DNA of 64,000 nt from Phlebopus portentosus (Eukaryota > Basidiomycota > Agaricomycetes > Boletales > Boletinellaceae): the NCBI GenBank assembly GCA_037892935.1, contig JAYXKI010000008.1, positions 1,426,001 to 1,490,000 on the forward strand, in the 5' to 3' direction. Both the position numbers and the translations under genes were made by a program. A model generated the notes under the pieces. That model was not told the DNA's origin, searched no databases, and saw only the letters and a list, made by a program, of their open reading frames with translations. Positions 34,861 through 46,537 of this stretch are shown here, piece after piece (position 1 is the stretch's first letter; each line of letters starts with the position of its first letter).

Positions 34861-36719
34861 TCACCCCCCCTTCAAGGTTGGGTGTCCCGACCAACCACAT
34901 AAGCCTTCTGAGGACGTGAACTTGTACAGCGCTCGCAGGCTTTGTCGAGGTATCATTAACTTCCTTGGAGCTCCAGGATGTTTGCGGTAGAATTCTTGAA
35001 TTGACTCCTGCACATTATCCTTGACGTTGGATTCTGGCTGCCAAGTCGCTTCCTCATATCCAACCCACTTGACCAAGAATTGGAGCTTGCCTCGATGCAG
35101 ACGCGAGTCGAGTATTTCTTCAACCTCGTACTCTTCCTGCTCATCAATGATCACTGGCGGTGGTGGAGGTGGTTTCTTCTGCGATTCAAAGGACGGTTGG
35201 ATGGCTGGTTTGAGCAAGATCTCATTGAAAACTGGATGGACCTTCTTCCAGGTCTTCGGTAGTTTGAGTCTGTATGCGCTTGCGCCAACCTTTTCCACTA
35301 CCTCGAAGGGACCGAACCATTTATCATCCATCTTCTTCATCGGTCGGATCGTCTTGATATTTCGTCCATCTAAGAAGACTTTCTGCCCTGCTTCATAGGT
35401 AACGGACTTCCCAGCATGGCGGTCATAGAAATGCTTCATGTCTTTGTTTGCTTGGGTTAGGTTACCTTGAGCGAGTTCGTGCACCTCCTTGACATGCTTG
35501 GCAAATTCTTCTGCTGACAGGTTCGATGATGCCGTTCCAACCCCTGTGAAGTCTAAGGGGTGCATTCCCGTATTGACGAAGAAGGGAGATAGCTTCGTCG
35601 CTGAATGTTCACGGTTGTTGTATGCGAATTCTGCGAGAGCCAGCCAGTCCACCCAGTCCGACTGCCGATGGTTGACGTATAGCCGCAGGTATTGTTCTAG
35701 CTCCTGATTAACCCGCTCTGTCTGTCCGTCAGTTTGTGGGTGATACGCTGTCGATGGGTTGCCTTCAATGTGGAGGAGCTTGTACAACTCCTTCATCATC
35801 TTTGCATCGAATTGCACCCCTCGGTCATGAATGATCTTCCGTGGTAGTCCGTGTAATCGGAAGACGTGGTCTCTGTAGATCCTAGCCATGCCTTCCGCCT
35901 TTAACTTTGTCGTTGTTGGAATCGCATGGATTTGTTTGCTAAAGCGATCGACCACTACACAAATCGCATTGAACCCATTCGATTCTGGCAACTCTCCGAT
36001 TAGGTCGACTGTGACAATCTGCCATGGCGCCTCCGGCACCTCGTTAGGGTGCAAAACCTTTGTTCTCGTTGTCCTTAGAGCCTTCGTCCGCTGACAACGA
36101 TCACACCCCCGCACATACACCTGCACATCTGCACTCATCCTTGGCCACCAGTACCTGCGTGCTATCAGCTGGATCGTCTTTGTTGCTCCTGGATGTCCTG
36201 CCAGGGTCGAGTCGTGGTGTTCCTTCATGACGTCCTCTCTGATGCTCGCTGGTACATATAGTCGGCGGCCCTTTCTCCACATGTCCCCTCGCTTCTCGAC
36301 GTCCTTTGGTCTCACTCCCTCGTCCTCTTGTCTCTGCGCTTCCACGACGTTTTCAATGAGTACTTCTCTTGACGTCTGAACCATTCCTCTAACCAGCCAT
36401 TCCTTCTTGATGAAAGTCACGTTCTCATTATCGCGCTCACCCTTGTCATAATCCACCCGGCGTAACAACAGATCAGCTTTTCCCAACGTCTTTCCGGGTT
36501 TATGGACTAGCGTGAAATCGAACTCAGCTAAATCGAGTCGCCAACGAGCTTGTCGACGATTTAACTTCTGCGGCGATCGGAAGTACGTTAGATTTGCATG
36601 GTCTGTCCATACCTCAAAAGGTTGGTTAGCTCCCTGGAGATATTGTCGCCATTCCTTTAGGGCTTGAACAATGGCAAGCATTTCCTTGTCGTAAATCTCA
36701 TAGTTTCGCTCTGCCTCTA
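34861..36719 (-). pseudogene. C-terminal pol of element F: RNase H end, integrase, chromodomain
   Basis: Starting right after transposon G, this encodes the RNase H end (ERNYEIYDKEMLAIV), the integrase finger (HHDSTLAGHPG ... CDRCQ), the core with all three acidic residues (TVDLIGE, HDRGVQF, DGQTERVNQE), a GPF/Y segment (KWFGPFEVVEKVG) and a chromodomain near 35120-34990 (EEYEVEEILDSR, WVGYEEATWQP). The stop is TGA at 34863-34861. The catalytic residues are intact, so F was probably active before G split it. The upstream half is at 44529-46431. Confidence 0.93.
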
Positions 36720-36737
36720 CATCAGGAAAACAGTCCA
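36720..36737 (+). repeat. Left terminal inverted repeat of G
   Basis: CATCAGGAAAACAGTCCA. It matches the inverse of 44511-44528 with one A/T mismatch and is identical to the terminus of G' at 8411-8428. Confidence 0.88.
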
Positions 36738-37775
36738 AATTATCCACTGCTACCCATAGCTACCCATAGCTACTCATAGCTACTCACTACTATAGGCTGC
36801 TATATAGCAGCCTATAGTAGGTTAGTAGTCCATAGTGATTTATCGTGACCCCCCTACTATATAGAGGGCTGTAACAGTGTATAGATGCTATAGTTAATAT
36901 TTATTCATAGTACTAGAAAGAGATGAATAGTGCATAATATATAGCAACCCGTAGCAATTGATACAGATTTATAGTACTACTAGCGCATAGTGCATAGTGC
37001 CTTATAGTAATTAGTATGAGTTTATAGCTGATACTAGATGCTTATAGTTGATAGTTCTTATAGGTGATATATTGCCATAGCATATTAAAGATATAGATAG
37101 TCATATATTATCATAGATAGCCCTTATTAGAGACCACGAGCATATCGGAGAACATATTTAATTTTTATTAAATTTAAATATATTGATAGTATACTACTTA
37201 CAGACCCATACAAGCATGTAACTAATTACATGTACAGCTTACTACAGAATCTATGTGAGCTAGGCGTACACTCATATACATCTATACTAATATAGACCAA
37301 TGCTACTTGTCGGAGATAATAAATAGTCAAAAGTGTTAACACTAGACACTGTTGACAGGACAAAGGAACTTCCACTGGCTTCAAGGCCCAAACTGGTTAA
37401 CACAAGGTCAGAGTGCACTAGCGCCGCCCCAGCTAAGTGGCACAGGTTCAGCAGCGCATAGCACACCTCCAGCTGGCTGGCAAACAGCCACAGTATAATA
37501 GGTGCCGCCCTGGCTAAGTGCACAGGTTCAGCAGCACTCAACATACTGCCTCTACACCTGGGCTGCCCGCTGCGACAGGGACAGAGGTATCCAAGAACCA
37601 CAGACCTCCCAACAGCCAGAACAACAATTAAAAGAAAAGGTAATGAAGTGGCCTGAAGCCATTGCAATCTGCAAGGTGAGAGACGGTTCAGAATGTGGAT
37701 GCGTACGCATCCACAATTCGGTGGCTCAACATAAGGAGCCAATTACCTTACAGGTCCATTCAGCACCAGCCTGGA
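36738..37775. other. A/T-rich subterminal region of G
   Basis: It holds TATAG/CTATA variants to about 37290, then short direct repeats and a 20-bp perfect palindrome (37695-37714). It mirrors 7380-8410. The overlapping opposite-strand ORFs of 151 and 94 codons are not convincing genes. Confidence 0.5.
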
Positions 37776-37861
37776 GACGTGCATGAGTGCATTCCATGTC
37801 CCACACAGCATGGCCAATGCACTGCGCGAGTTCATGCAGTAATCTTGCAGTGCCGTACCTA
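37776..37861 (+). pseudogene. Duplicated fragment of the Argonaute L1 exon
   Basis: These 86 bp match 38399-38484 with several substitutions, including the ALREFMQ run, followed by an in-frame TAA. It sits immediately before the Argonaute N domain in both G and G'. It marks an internal duplication made before the two copies separated. Confidence 0.8.
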
Positions 37862-40800
37862 GGAGGCCGTCGACTTGCGCAGGCACATTGTTGCCAAATT
37901 TGCTCAGTCTCAGGAACTATCGCAGAACGTGCAGGGCATCGTGCATGATGGCGTCGGTCGCCTCGTCGCAAAGCTGCCGCTGCCGAAAAACTTTCAGGTC
38001 ACGGTGATGGCACCGGCCCCGTCGTCCAAGGAACTGGGCGCACGCACGCACGATATCCCGTACTTTGTCACACTTGTCGGACCTAATCCTCTTAAATCAG
38101 CGGACCTCGCTGGGTAAGGCTTGCCCTTCGACCGTAATCTAATAGTGATACTGACTTCTTTCTTCAACAGGTACCTACGTGGTGAGAATCCCGACTACGA
38201 TCCTGCACCTATCGTCTCGGCCTTCAACCTGATCGTTATGGCGCATGCCGCTCACACTGGTTTTCGCGCACTCACCAAGGATGCATACTATTTCGACCCC
38301 AATGCGGATACGGGCGTGCCTACTCGCCCTAGCATCAAGGTCGTCAACGGCTTCTTCGCTTCCGTCCGTCCAGTTCACAAGTCCCTCATGGTCAGCGTGA
38401 ATACATGCATGAGCACGTTCCACGTCCCGCGAAGCATGGCCGATGCGCTGCGCGAGTTCATGCAGCAATCTCGCGGTGCCGTACCTCAGAAATTCTTCGG
38501 TAATATGAGGGTAGTTACAAGTTACCTCGGGTACGATAGGCGCAACACCGTGAAGGCAATTGGACCCGGTACGGCGAGACGGACAAAGATCCAGAGTGAA
38601 AAATTCGGCAATATCACAGTGGAGGGAATATTTCCAGAAAAGTAAGTCATCCGTGGATCGAATAGGAATCGTGCTGACTATCGCACAGAGTTCCACATCA
38701 CACTCCGCCACGCAGATGACCTGCCCGTGGTGAATGTCGGGAAAGAGGGCAAGGACGTTTTCGTACCAGCCGAGCTGTGCAAGATTGTACCAGGGACCCT
38801 TTTCGCGGGTGAGCTGAAGTCTGGGGAGAGCGCAGCCCTGTGTGCTGCAAACAACAAGATGCCAGCCGGTCACGCACAGACAATCACTATCAAGGGTCTC
38901 CGTCTCCTAGGCTTCGAGGAGGGCACACCTCCGATGGTCAGCTTCGGAATCAAAATCTCGACAAATATGGCTGTTGTCGCGGCTCGCGTTCTCCCCGCAC
39001 CGTTGGTGATTTATCCTTCGGGCCATGCACAAATTGTCAATGGATCTTGGACGGCGCGTGGCATTCAGTTCGCGAGGCTTGCAGAGCTTAAACGCCTTGC
39101 AGTTGTGGTCTTAAAGGATGGGAATATAGAAGAGTCCGACAGCTCACTCGAGGTGCAGGTGCGCGAGGCGGTGAAGGCTCTGATCAGAAAATGTCACGCA
39201 CGTGGAATGAACGTCAACTCGGACTTCATCATGCAGGTCCTGCAGCTCCGCCGTCCGAGTCGAGAGGATCCATACCACGATGAGGATGTGGACAAAGTAT
39301 CAAGGTTGTTCGAATCGCTGCCAGGCAGGCCCCAAATGGTTCTTGCCCTCATGTCAAACGAAAATAAGCACATCTATGCGGGACTCCACCGGTACTTTGA
39401 CGTCGGCCAGGACTTCCAGTCCGTGATTGGCCTCATCGAGAACATGCTCGACAAGGAGGGCCACGATCAGTATCTGCCGAATCTCGCGCTCAAGGTTAAC
39501 ACAAAGCTCGGTGGGGTCAACCATCGGCTGGAGCCTGCTTCTCTGAAACGGCTGGCAAACACGATGGTGGTCGGGTTCGATGTGATTAAGCCGGGTGGGA
39601 ATGTGGTCAAGGGCGCGCCTGGTATTGCAGCAGTCGTGGTGTCGTGCGACGTGAACTTCACCCCAGTGCCATGCAAGTGTCTCCCTTCAGGGAGTAAAAG
39701 AAGAGGTGAGCTCTCGTTTTTATGCTATTATGCAGGCGCCTGATGCAGCTATTCATAGACAGTTGAAAACTTACGTGGTATGATTCTGGAATGCTTAAAG
39801 AACTACCGTCAAAGCATGGGCTCGTTCCCTGAACGGATCCTTATATTCCGTGCCAGTATTTCAGACGGCCAGCACGCGCGGGTAATGGCCACCGAGATCA
39901 AGCAGCTGAACGAAGCATTTGGTGAACTGAAGAAATACAAACCGAAGTTGACTTACATCACTTGTAGCAAAGGTCATCAGACTCGGTTCTACCCCAGCCG
40001 CAGACGATCCTAAGTTCGAAATGCCCCTATACAGTTTCTTGAGTTGCTGTACGAAAACACTGGAACTTGCATATTCCCGAGGCTGCCCGTCAAACAAGTG
40101 TCGATGATGTTGACGACCGTCAGTGGTGGTCGCTAGTTCGGCAAACGTTTGCATGGCAGCCCCATTGACTCTGAGCTTCGAAGTCTTCGTGATCGGACTG
40201 TGGCAGCCTGGACTTCACTGCGGAAACGGGATATAAGCTGGAAGGCTAGGTCGCTGGCGATATGTGGTGGAGGTCTGTCATTTCGTTCGTGCTGGTCATG
40301 GATGAGGCTGAGACAACGGTATACACACATCTCCAATTCGTTAGGTGATTCAGCCTTTCCTCTTTGATTGTCACAGAACTCCTTTAGAGACAGCAGAGCT
40401 TTTGCAGGCGTAAAGATCCAGACAACAACTTGACGGCAAGGTTGAGGACTCACAGTTCATAAGCTGCTGGATCTCCAAAGCTCGATCAAACGTAGGTACG
40501 TCATACATGAGATAGAGTGAAAGGATATGAAAACGTGTACATCGTTCGTGAGACTCGATAGCTATTGGTCCGTTGTCTTGCTGAATCGTGAAACCGTTGC
40601 GTACAGCTCGAGAGCAATCTCTGGCAAATGCCCGAGTCTCCGTGAAGTCACTGAAGTTCATCAGACGCATCCTGCACATCACGACGACTGACAAGACCTC
40701 GTGCTCTATGGTGGGAACGAGCATAGACCAGGGCATGATGAGCATTTACGACTACAAGTTCTCTTTGCAGGCTCATGCAGGCATGCAAGGTATCGCTCGT

Positions 40801-40977
40801 GCAGTTCACTACACCGTCCTCCATAATGACAAGAAGTTATCTCCCAACACCCTACAGCAAGGCATCAATGAAATCTCATACCTGTGGTCAGCATCAACGA
40901 AGGGTGTGAGCCTGAAACTGCCAGCCTACTGGCAAGTCAAGCATGTGCAAGGTGATGTCGCTGGTCGAGGGCAGTAA
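37862..40977 (+). pseudogene. Argonaute gene carried by transposon G (5'-truncated, PIWI active site altered)
   Basis: Domains in order: N domain (37870-38380, intron near 38116-38170), L1 linker, PAZ region starting FHITLRHADDLPVVNVG (38690 on), L2/MID (39100-39500), PIWI (39540-40977). Short introns with GT-AG ends are at 38642-38690 and 39707-39759. An extra G at about 38624 shifts the frame, a small indel near 39660 shifts it again, and about 600 bp after HQTRFYPS do not fit Argonaute. In PIWI the first aspartate remains (GFDVIKPGG), the second is alanine (FRASISDGQ for YRDGVSEGQ), and the final His/Asp position reads PAYWQVK. Slicing is therefore unlikely even for an intact version. The family loads small RNAs for gene silencing. 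Confidence 0.88.
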
Positions 40978-41637
40978 GGAGGTGAGGATGGGGAAGGAGG
41001 GATGTGACTTGTGTGAGTTGCGAGTTGCAAAGTCAACTTTGTCACGTGCAACAAAAGGGTAAGACCGAAAAAAAAAGACAAGATTGATGCTCCCCATGTT
41101 CACAAGTCCTAATGATAACAAACAAATCTTGATAAAATTGAACCTAAATTTATATCATTATAGCACTTTCTAAAGCTGCCTGATGTAAACAAAGCAAGCT
41201 CAGAAGGTCAGCATAACCAGAAAGTACTGTACTATATTTAAGGTGTTATTTAACTCTATCATGTGATTGTGGGAAAGTCTTCAAAAACTCGGATGCGTAC
41301 GCATCTGTTGCTCTTACTCTTAGGAGGTGTGTATTTGGGTAGGTCATGTAACCCATGACTACACTAGCTTTGTACATCATCTACACGAGATCTGTATTAA
41401 ATTGCAAATGTATAACCAGCACTGGTTTAGCACGGACCGTCTAGATGAAATAGGTTGTACATACATATAGATATGCATATATGACCTACATCTCTATGTG
41501 TAGGCCTGCATATATTTACTCTCTGCTTTGTTAACAGGCTCTGCTGCCTCAACAGTTAGAAATTTTGTTTTCCGCTTTCAGACCAATTTATAATTATATT
41601 TGATTAGAAATTATCAAAATACATGCAAGCTTAGCAG
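40978..41637. other. Non-coding spacer in transposon G
   Basis: It is A/T-rich and contains a 15-bp version of the palindromic motif (41291-41305). No gene is seen. Confidence 0.5.
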
Positions 41638-43430
41638 ATGGTGGCACCGTACACAACAGTCTCATCTGGGTTGATAGACTTGCATGGCTCCTTGCTGTTG
41701 AAGAAGTCAGGCATGAACTTGACAATTCAGGGTATACAGGTGGAACCATTGACGAGGATGATCTTGTGTACATTGGAATTGTCTATCTTGGAGTCCCGGA
41801 TAATCTTCTCAACAGGCTCAAGCGTGGAATGGAAGAGATCCTGGCACAGCTCCTTGAATCATTGTCGGCATACGTCAAGAAGATCTCTGACTTCTTCATT
41901 GGGACAGTCATATTATGCTTGATAAATACAGTCATGACACTGCCAGTGGTCTCGATACTGAGTGACAGAGGAGTGACATTGAGCAAGAAGGGGTCTTGGG
42001 TCTTCTCTGAGGTGTCGCCCTTGAGGATAGCAGCCAACAATCTTGTTTGCTTAGAGCAAAATGATCTGCCTGGGGACCCACACTATTTGACTGAGTTTGG
42101 CCCCAGTCTCCTTGCTCTGGGGAATGCCACACAGAGATCAGAGACAATAACACAAAGTGAAAGCGATACAACATACTGCATGTTTATTCATCACTATAGA
42201 AGCCGGCATTGTACAGAGGAGTAACAGAAAGATTGAGACGAAAGCCTGCATAAAATTGATCAGAGTTCAGACATGAATATATAGGTTGGGTATGCACTCA
42301 AATAGGGCACTAGTCAGACCTGGAGACACACCATAGACATCTTGTGCAATGATAGCTGTCAGTTGAAGATGATATAACCATATTGATACTGAAGAAAGAC
42401 GTCCATATGCTTATTGTACCAAAGATCTATATGCTTTTCGGTATCTTGAATCACATATTGCACTTGAGGGTATTCTCTTGATCCATTCTGCACGAGCTCT
42501 TATAAGTACGCGATATTGTACGGAGTCACTGTCAAACAATTTTAAATTACACATCAACCAAGATGCTCTTCCTACTAACCTCTTTCTTGGTACGTAAGAG
42601 GCATGATGATGCTCTTCAGTGCAGCAACTTCATCCAGTTCCAGATTTGGGTCTCCGGTGATGACAGTATGTGCCAAAAAATCAATACATTTCTCTATCAA
42701 GTTACTATGTAGACATCCGCGACAGCCTCATCTGAGTTGCCAGACCTGCATGGCGCCTTGCTGTTGAAGGAGTCAGAAAAGAGCTTGACAATATAGAGGA
42801 TATGGGTAGAACCTCCGACAAGGACCATCTCGTGTACATTGGACTTATCAACCTTGGAGTCCCAGAGAACCTTCTCAACAGGCTCAAGCATAGACTGGAA
42901 GAGATCTTGGCATAACTCCTCGAATTGTGCATGGGTGATTGAGATATAAAAGTTGATACCCTCATAGAGTGAATCAATTCCAATGGTCATCTGTGCTGCT
43001 GATGACAGTGTATGCTTTGCATGCTTGCAAGCAGTACGGAGTCAGTAAAGAGCACAAGGGTTCAATGAAAGATCTAAGAAAATCAGTGTCAATACCATGA
43101 TCATACGCTATCGGAATGACTTAAATTACATACCCTTCTTGTTCTTGCACTTGAACTCCTGAATAAAGTGGTTTACAAGGTGATTGTCAAAGTTCTCATC
43201 ACCCAAGTGACTATTGCTGACAGTCGCCTTGACTTTGAAGATACCCTCCTCAATGGTCAAGAGTGATATATTAAAGGTACCTCCACCAAGGTCAAAAATG
43301 AGGACATTGCACTTGCCTTAGAGCTTCTTGTCAAGACCATATATGATAGCAGCCACTGTGGGTTCATTGATGAGTTGGAAGAAGTTGAGGCTAGAGATAA
43401 CACTGGTGTCGCCTGACATTGCGAGTTGTT
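41638..43430 (-). pseudogene. Hsp70 fragments carried by transposon G, rearranged
   Basis: Reading leftward from 43430: the ATPase-domain segment NEPTVAAI...YGLDKKL and [10 protein letters not shown], then, after an intron-like gap, [43 protein letters not shown] (43010-42700). A second block at 42060-41860 encodes GDTSEKTQD ... [10 protein letters not shown] ... KKSEIF.TYADN, which in Hsp70 comes after the VGGST region. It is followed at 41860-41640 by another decayed copy of the LCQDLF...VNGST region. Order and repetition differ from a normal gene, with frameshifts throughout. It is a captured, shuffled fragment of a cytosolic Hsp70 gene and cannot encode a chaperone. Confidence 0.85.
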
Positions 43431-44510
43431 AAAGTAAGCAGGAATAGTGATGACAGCCTCAGTGACAGTGCTGTAAAACAGTCATGAATGAGGAGGATAA
43501 AGCAGGGATGGAGATGATTTGTAGGTGCTGAGGGTGAAAAGAGTGGCATGACAGTGGTGGCAAGAGACAAAGAGGACAACATGTCAAAATGAATCTAAGC
43601 CCGTCAAATACTGGCACTGGCCCATGTAGATCTATGTAGATTTACATAGTTCTATTATGCAAATCTAGTCCAGTTCTTGTATATCAACTCTCAAAACCTA
43701 ATCAAACACCATGTCAGCTAGACAAAACTATACAGACATTTATGTTAGGTGATCTACACAGAAATGCATATATTTGTGTACCTAACGTACCTTATTCTAC
43801 ACAAATTTTCTGTATGATGTAAGACAGATTTTTGTGTAGATTTCCTTATCTTGGGTACATTCAGCTACACAGGCATGTGTTAAGGATCTCCAATATGCAG
43901 TGATTGATTGCTATTCATAACTATGTACTAATATTGATATAGAATATCATCTATATGCATTTATATATTACTATATATTACTAGTCATATATTGACTATG
44001 TATTACTAATCTCTATCCAGTAATATAGACAGTTTACCACTATAAACAACTATATACTTCTTTAAACTATGGACTATAACTATTTATTAGGATCTATACA
44101 GAGATATCAGACAATATACTACTATTGATTACTATTTATATCTATGTAGTATATGTTACTATAGGATATCATCTATATGCATCTATATATTACTATATTA
44201 CTATATATAACTAATCATATATTGACTATATATTACTAACCTCTATTGCTATCTAAATACTGTTATGAATTGCTCACCACTATAAACAGCTATATACTTC
44301 TTTGAACTATTACCTATAACTGTCTACCAGGCCCTATACAGAGGTATCAAACTATGTGATACTATTAATTGCTATTCATATCTATATACTATGCATTACT
44401 ATAGAATACTATCTATATGTATCTATATATTACTATATATTACTATAGTATACTATGCACTACTATGAACTACTATGGTATTATAACTCACTATCCATTA
44501 ATAACTCAAA
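43431..44510. other. Right A/T-rich subterminal region of G
   Basis: From about 43900 it is built of imperfect tandem repeats of roughly 220-250 bp containing ATCTATATGCAT and ACTATATATTACT (for example about 43945 and 44168, then 44410). No gene is seen. Confidence 0.55.
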
Positions 44511-44528
44511 TGGACTGATTTCCTGATG
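44511..44528 (-). repeat. Right terminal inverted repeat of G
   Basis: The reverse complement is CATCAGGAAATCAGTCCA, one mismatch from the left terminus. It is followed by TA and the rest of pol F. Confidence 0.88.
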
Positions 44529-46431
44529 TAGGAATGTTGACGACCGATAAGCGATCACCTTCCATTTACCATCTTGTTTCTGGAGAAGGACTCCACCAGT
44601 CGCAAAGTCCGACGCATCTGCTTCTACACGGAAAGGGTCCTCGTTGTTGGGTATCGCTAACACGGGAGGACTACTCAAACGACGCTTCAATTCTTCAAAC
44701 GCTGCCTGTTCATCTTCGCCCCACTTCCATTCCACCTTACCCGTCAGTGTAGTCAAGGGTTTGACGACTGAACTGTAATCCTTAACGAAACGTCGCAACC
44801 AATTCCCTAGTCCCAGGAATTGTTGCAGTTCGTGGACGTTCCTTGGAACTGGCCAGTCCTGTACTGCCGCTGTCTTCTTGGGATCCATTCGAACTTCGCC
44901 ATTGCCAATAATGTGCCCGAGGTACTTGACTGTATCAACTTCGAACTCGCACTTCTGCGGCTTTAGGAAAAGTCCATTTTGGCGAAGGATCTCAAAGACT
45001 CGTTTGGTGCATCTGCAATGTTCTTCTAGATTATTCGAGAAGATGAGAATGTCATCGAGGTAAATGATGACGATACCCTCATGAATTAGCTCCCGAAAGA
45101 TGTCATTCATAAAGCCTTGGAACGTCGCTGGCGCATTACACAAGCCGAAGAACATGACTGTGGGTTCGAATAAGCCTAGATTTGTCCGGAACGCTGCCTT
45201 CCACTCGTCTCCCTCGCGAATCCGGATGTTGTAGTATCCCCAACGAACATCGAGCTTCGTGATGTACCTTGCATCCTTAACCTTGTCGATGAGCTCATTT
45301 ATCAGTGGCAATGGGTATTTGTTCTTGACCGTTCCTTCATTGAGCTTTCGATAGTCTTGGATTGCTCGTAAGCTCCCATCCTCTTTCTTGATAAAGAAGA
45401 ATGGTGACGCCATTGGAGACTTCGACTGTCGGATACGTCCTGACGCTAGGTTTTCCTCAATGAACTCTCTCATCGCTTCTTGTTCTTTTGGCGATAATGG
45501 GTAAACCTTGCAGTCACTGGGTTTGAAATCCGGTTTCAGGTCAATAGCGTGGTCCCACGTTCGGTGGTTTGGTAAGCGTTCGAACGATTCCTCACTAAAG
45601 ACGTTGGCGTATTCCTCCAGGTAAGGTGGCCATTTTGCTGCTTCCTTCATCCGCACATTCCTCACAAACTCTTCATCTATCTCTTCGCTCGACAGTGGCG
45701 ACTCACATTCATCAGGGCAACGGGTGAACTTAACTGTTCCTAACCTCCAATCAATTTCAGGATTATGCTTCATCAACCAGTCATGTCCAAGGAAGATGTT
45801 GCTTGATGCTAAGGATGTCACGGCCAGTCGAATCTCTTCCTCGTGTTTCCCAAAGAACATTTGTACGACTACGTATTCCTTGATCAATCCAGCCTCGTTG
45901 CTTGTTCCGTCAGCATTGAAGACTGGTCTAGGCCGAATGTACCTTTGGGTGGGGAAACCATACCGTTTGACAAAACCTTCGTCGATGCATGAGCCCGTGC
46001 ACCCTGAGTCGATCAGTGCATGAGCATCAATGAAGTTTTCCTCTTCGAGTAGGGGGTTCGACAAGTCTACTTCGTCATCACCTGCTACCTTTGGGTGTAC
46101 GATGCTAACGAAGGCGTCTAACTCCTTTCCTCCCGCCCGTCGCACGAACTGATCTGCGTCCACAATGCCCTCGCGCCATACCTCAGCCGCGCGTCTGCCT
46201 ACTACATCCCACACTGCTTCAGTGACGTTCGCCTGAGCAACAACGTTCTCGCGGTAAGGTGCTTCCGCCACAACCTCATTTTTTATAGCGGTTTGATTCT
46301 GCTCTTCCTCTCTCAATTCGCCTGCTTGCGCATCTGTTCTTCTGACAAATAAACCTTCATAGACTTCGAAGTCATCGTTGTCATCTTCAGATTCATCTGG
46401 CAGTACGTCGGTAAGGATCTTTCAAAGGATG
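44529..46431 (-). pseudogene. N-terminal pol of element F: protease, reverse transcriptase, RNase H start
   Basis: It has an aspartic protease with DSGCTGS (near 46010), and an RT with the FFIKKEDGSLR, LDVRWGYYNI and YLDDILIFS (near 45070) motifs. The RNase H start VEADASDFATGG (near 44620) runs to YRSSTFL, where transposon G is inserted; the other half resumes at 36717. Upstream the frame is open back into the gag end except for a TGA at 46434-46432, consistent with CGA. Relative to gag, this frame is -1 and overlaps the gag stop, suggesting a -1 frameshift for Gag-Pol synthesis. Confidence 0.93.
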
Positions 46432-46537
46432 AAACCGTCACTGATATTCGCATCTTGATATTGTACAACAGGACGATTATATTTTAACGAGTCCAACGAA
46501 AAGAGACCTTTAGGAGACCGACCAGTCGTTCCGACGT

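Larger units (their letters stand above)
36720..44528 (+). mobile_element. Transposon G: DNA transposon carrying Argonaute and Hsp70 gene fragments
   Basis: This 7809-bp unit has 18-bp terminal inverted repeats (CATCAGGAAAACAGTCCA against one mismatch at the other end) and a TA target duplication (36718-36719 and 44529-44530). Excision with one TA rejoins pol F in frame inside RNase H. Both ends are A/T-rich. No transposase is visible, so it should be non-autonomous, moved in trans by an unseen TA-targeting transposase. The superfamily is uncertain; TA duplication suggests Tc1/mariner-like, but the termini are not ones I recognise. Confidence 0.88.

Noticed and set aside
37287..37742. 151-codon hydrophobic ORF in G, repeated in G' (7406-7861)
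   Set aside because: Its conservation follows from the transposon duplication. Another ORF runs on the opposite strand, and no promoter or family is recognisable.
42697..42990. Intact Hsp70 gene
   Set aside because: Only short, frameshifted and reordered segments are present; the N-terminal nucleotide-binding start and the C-terminal lid are absent.
36720..44528. Helitron as the explanation for gene capture in G
   Set aside because: G has terminal inverted repeats and a TA duplication. Helitrons have neither and insert between A and T with a 3' hairpin and CTRR end.
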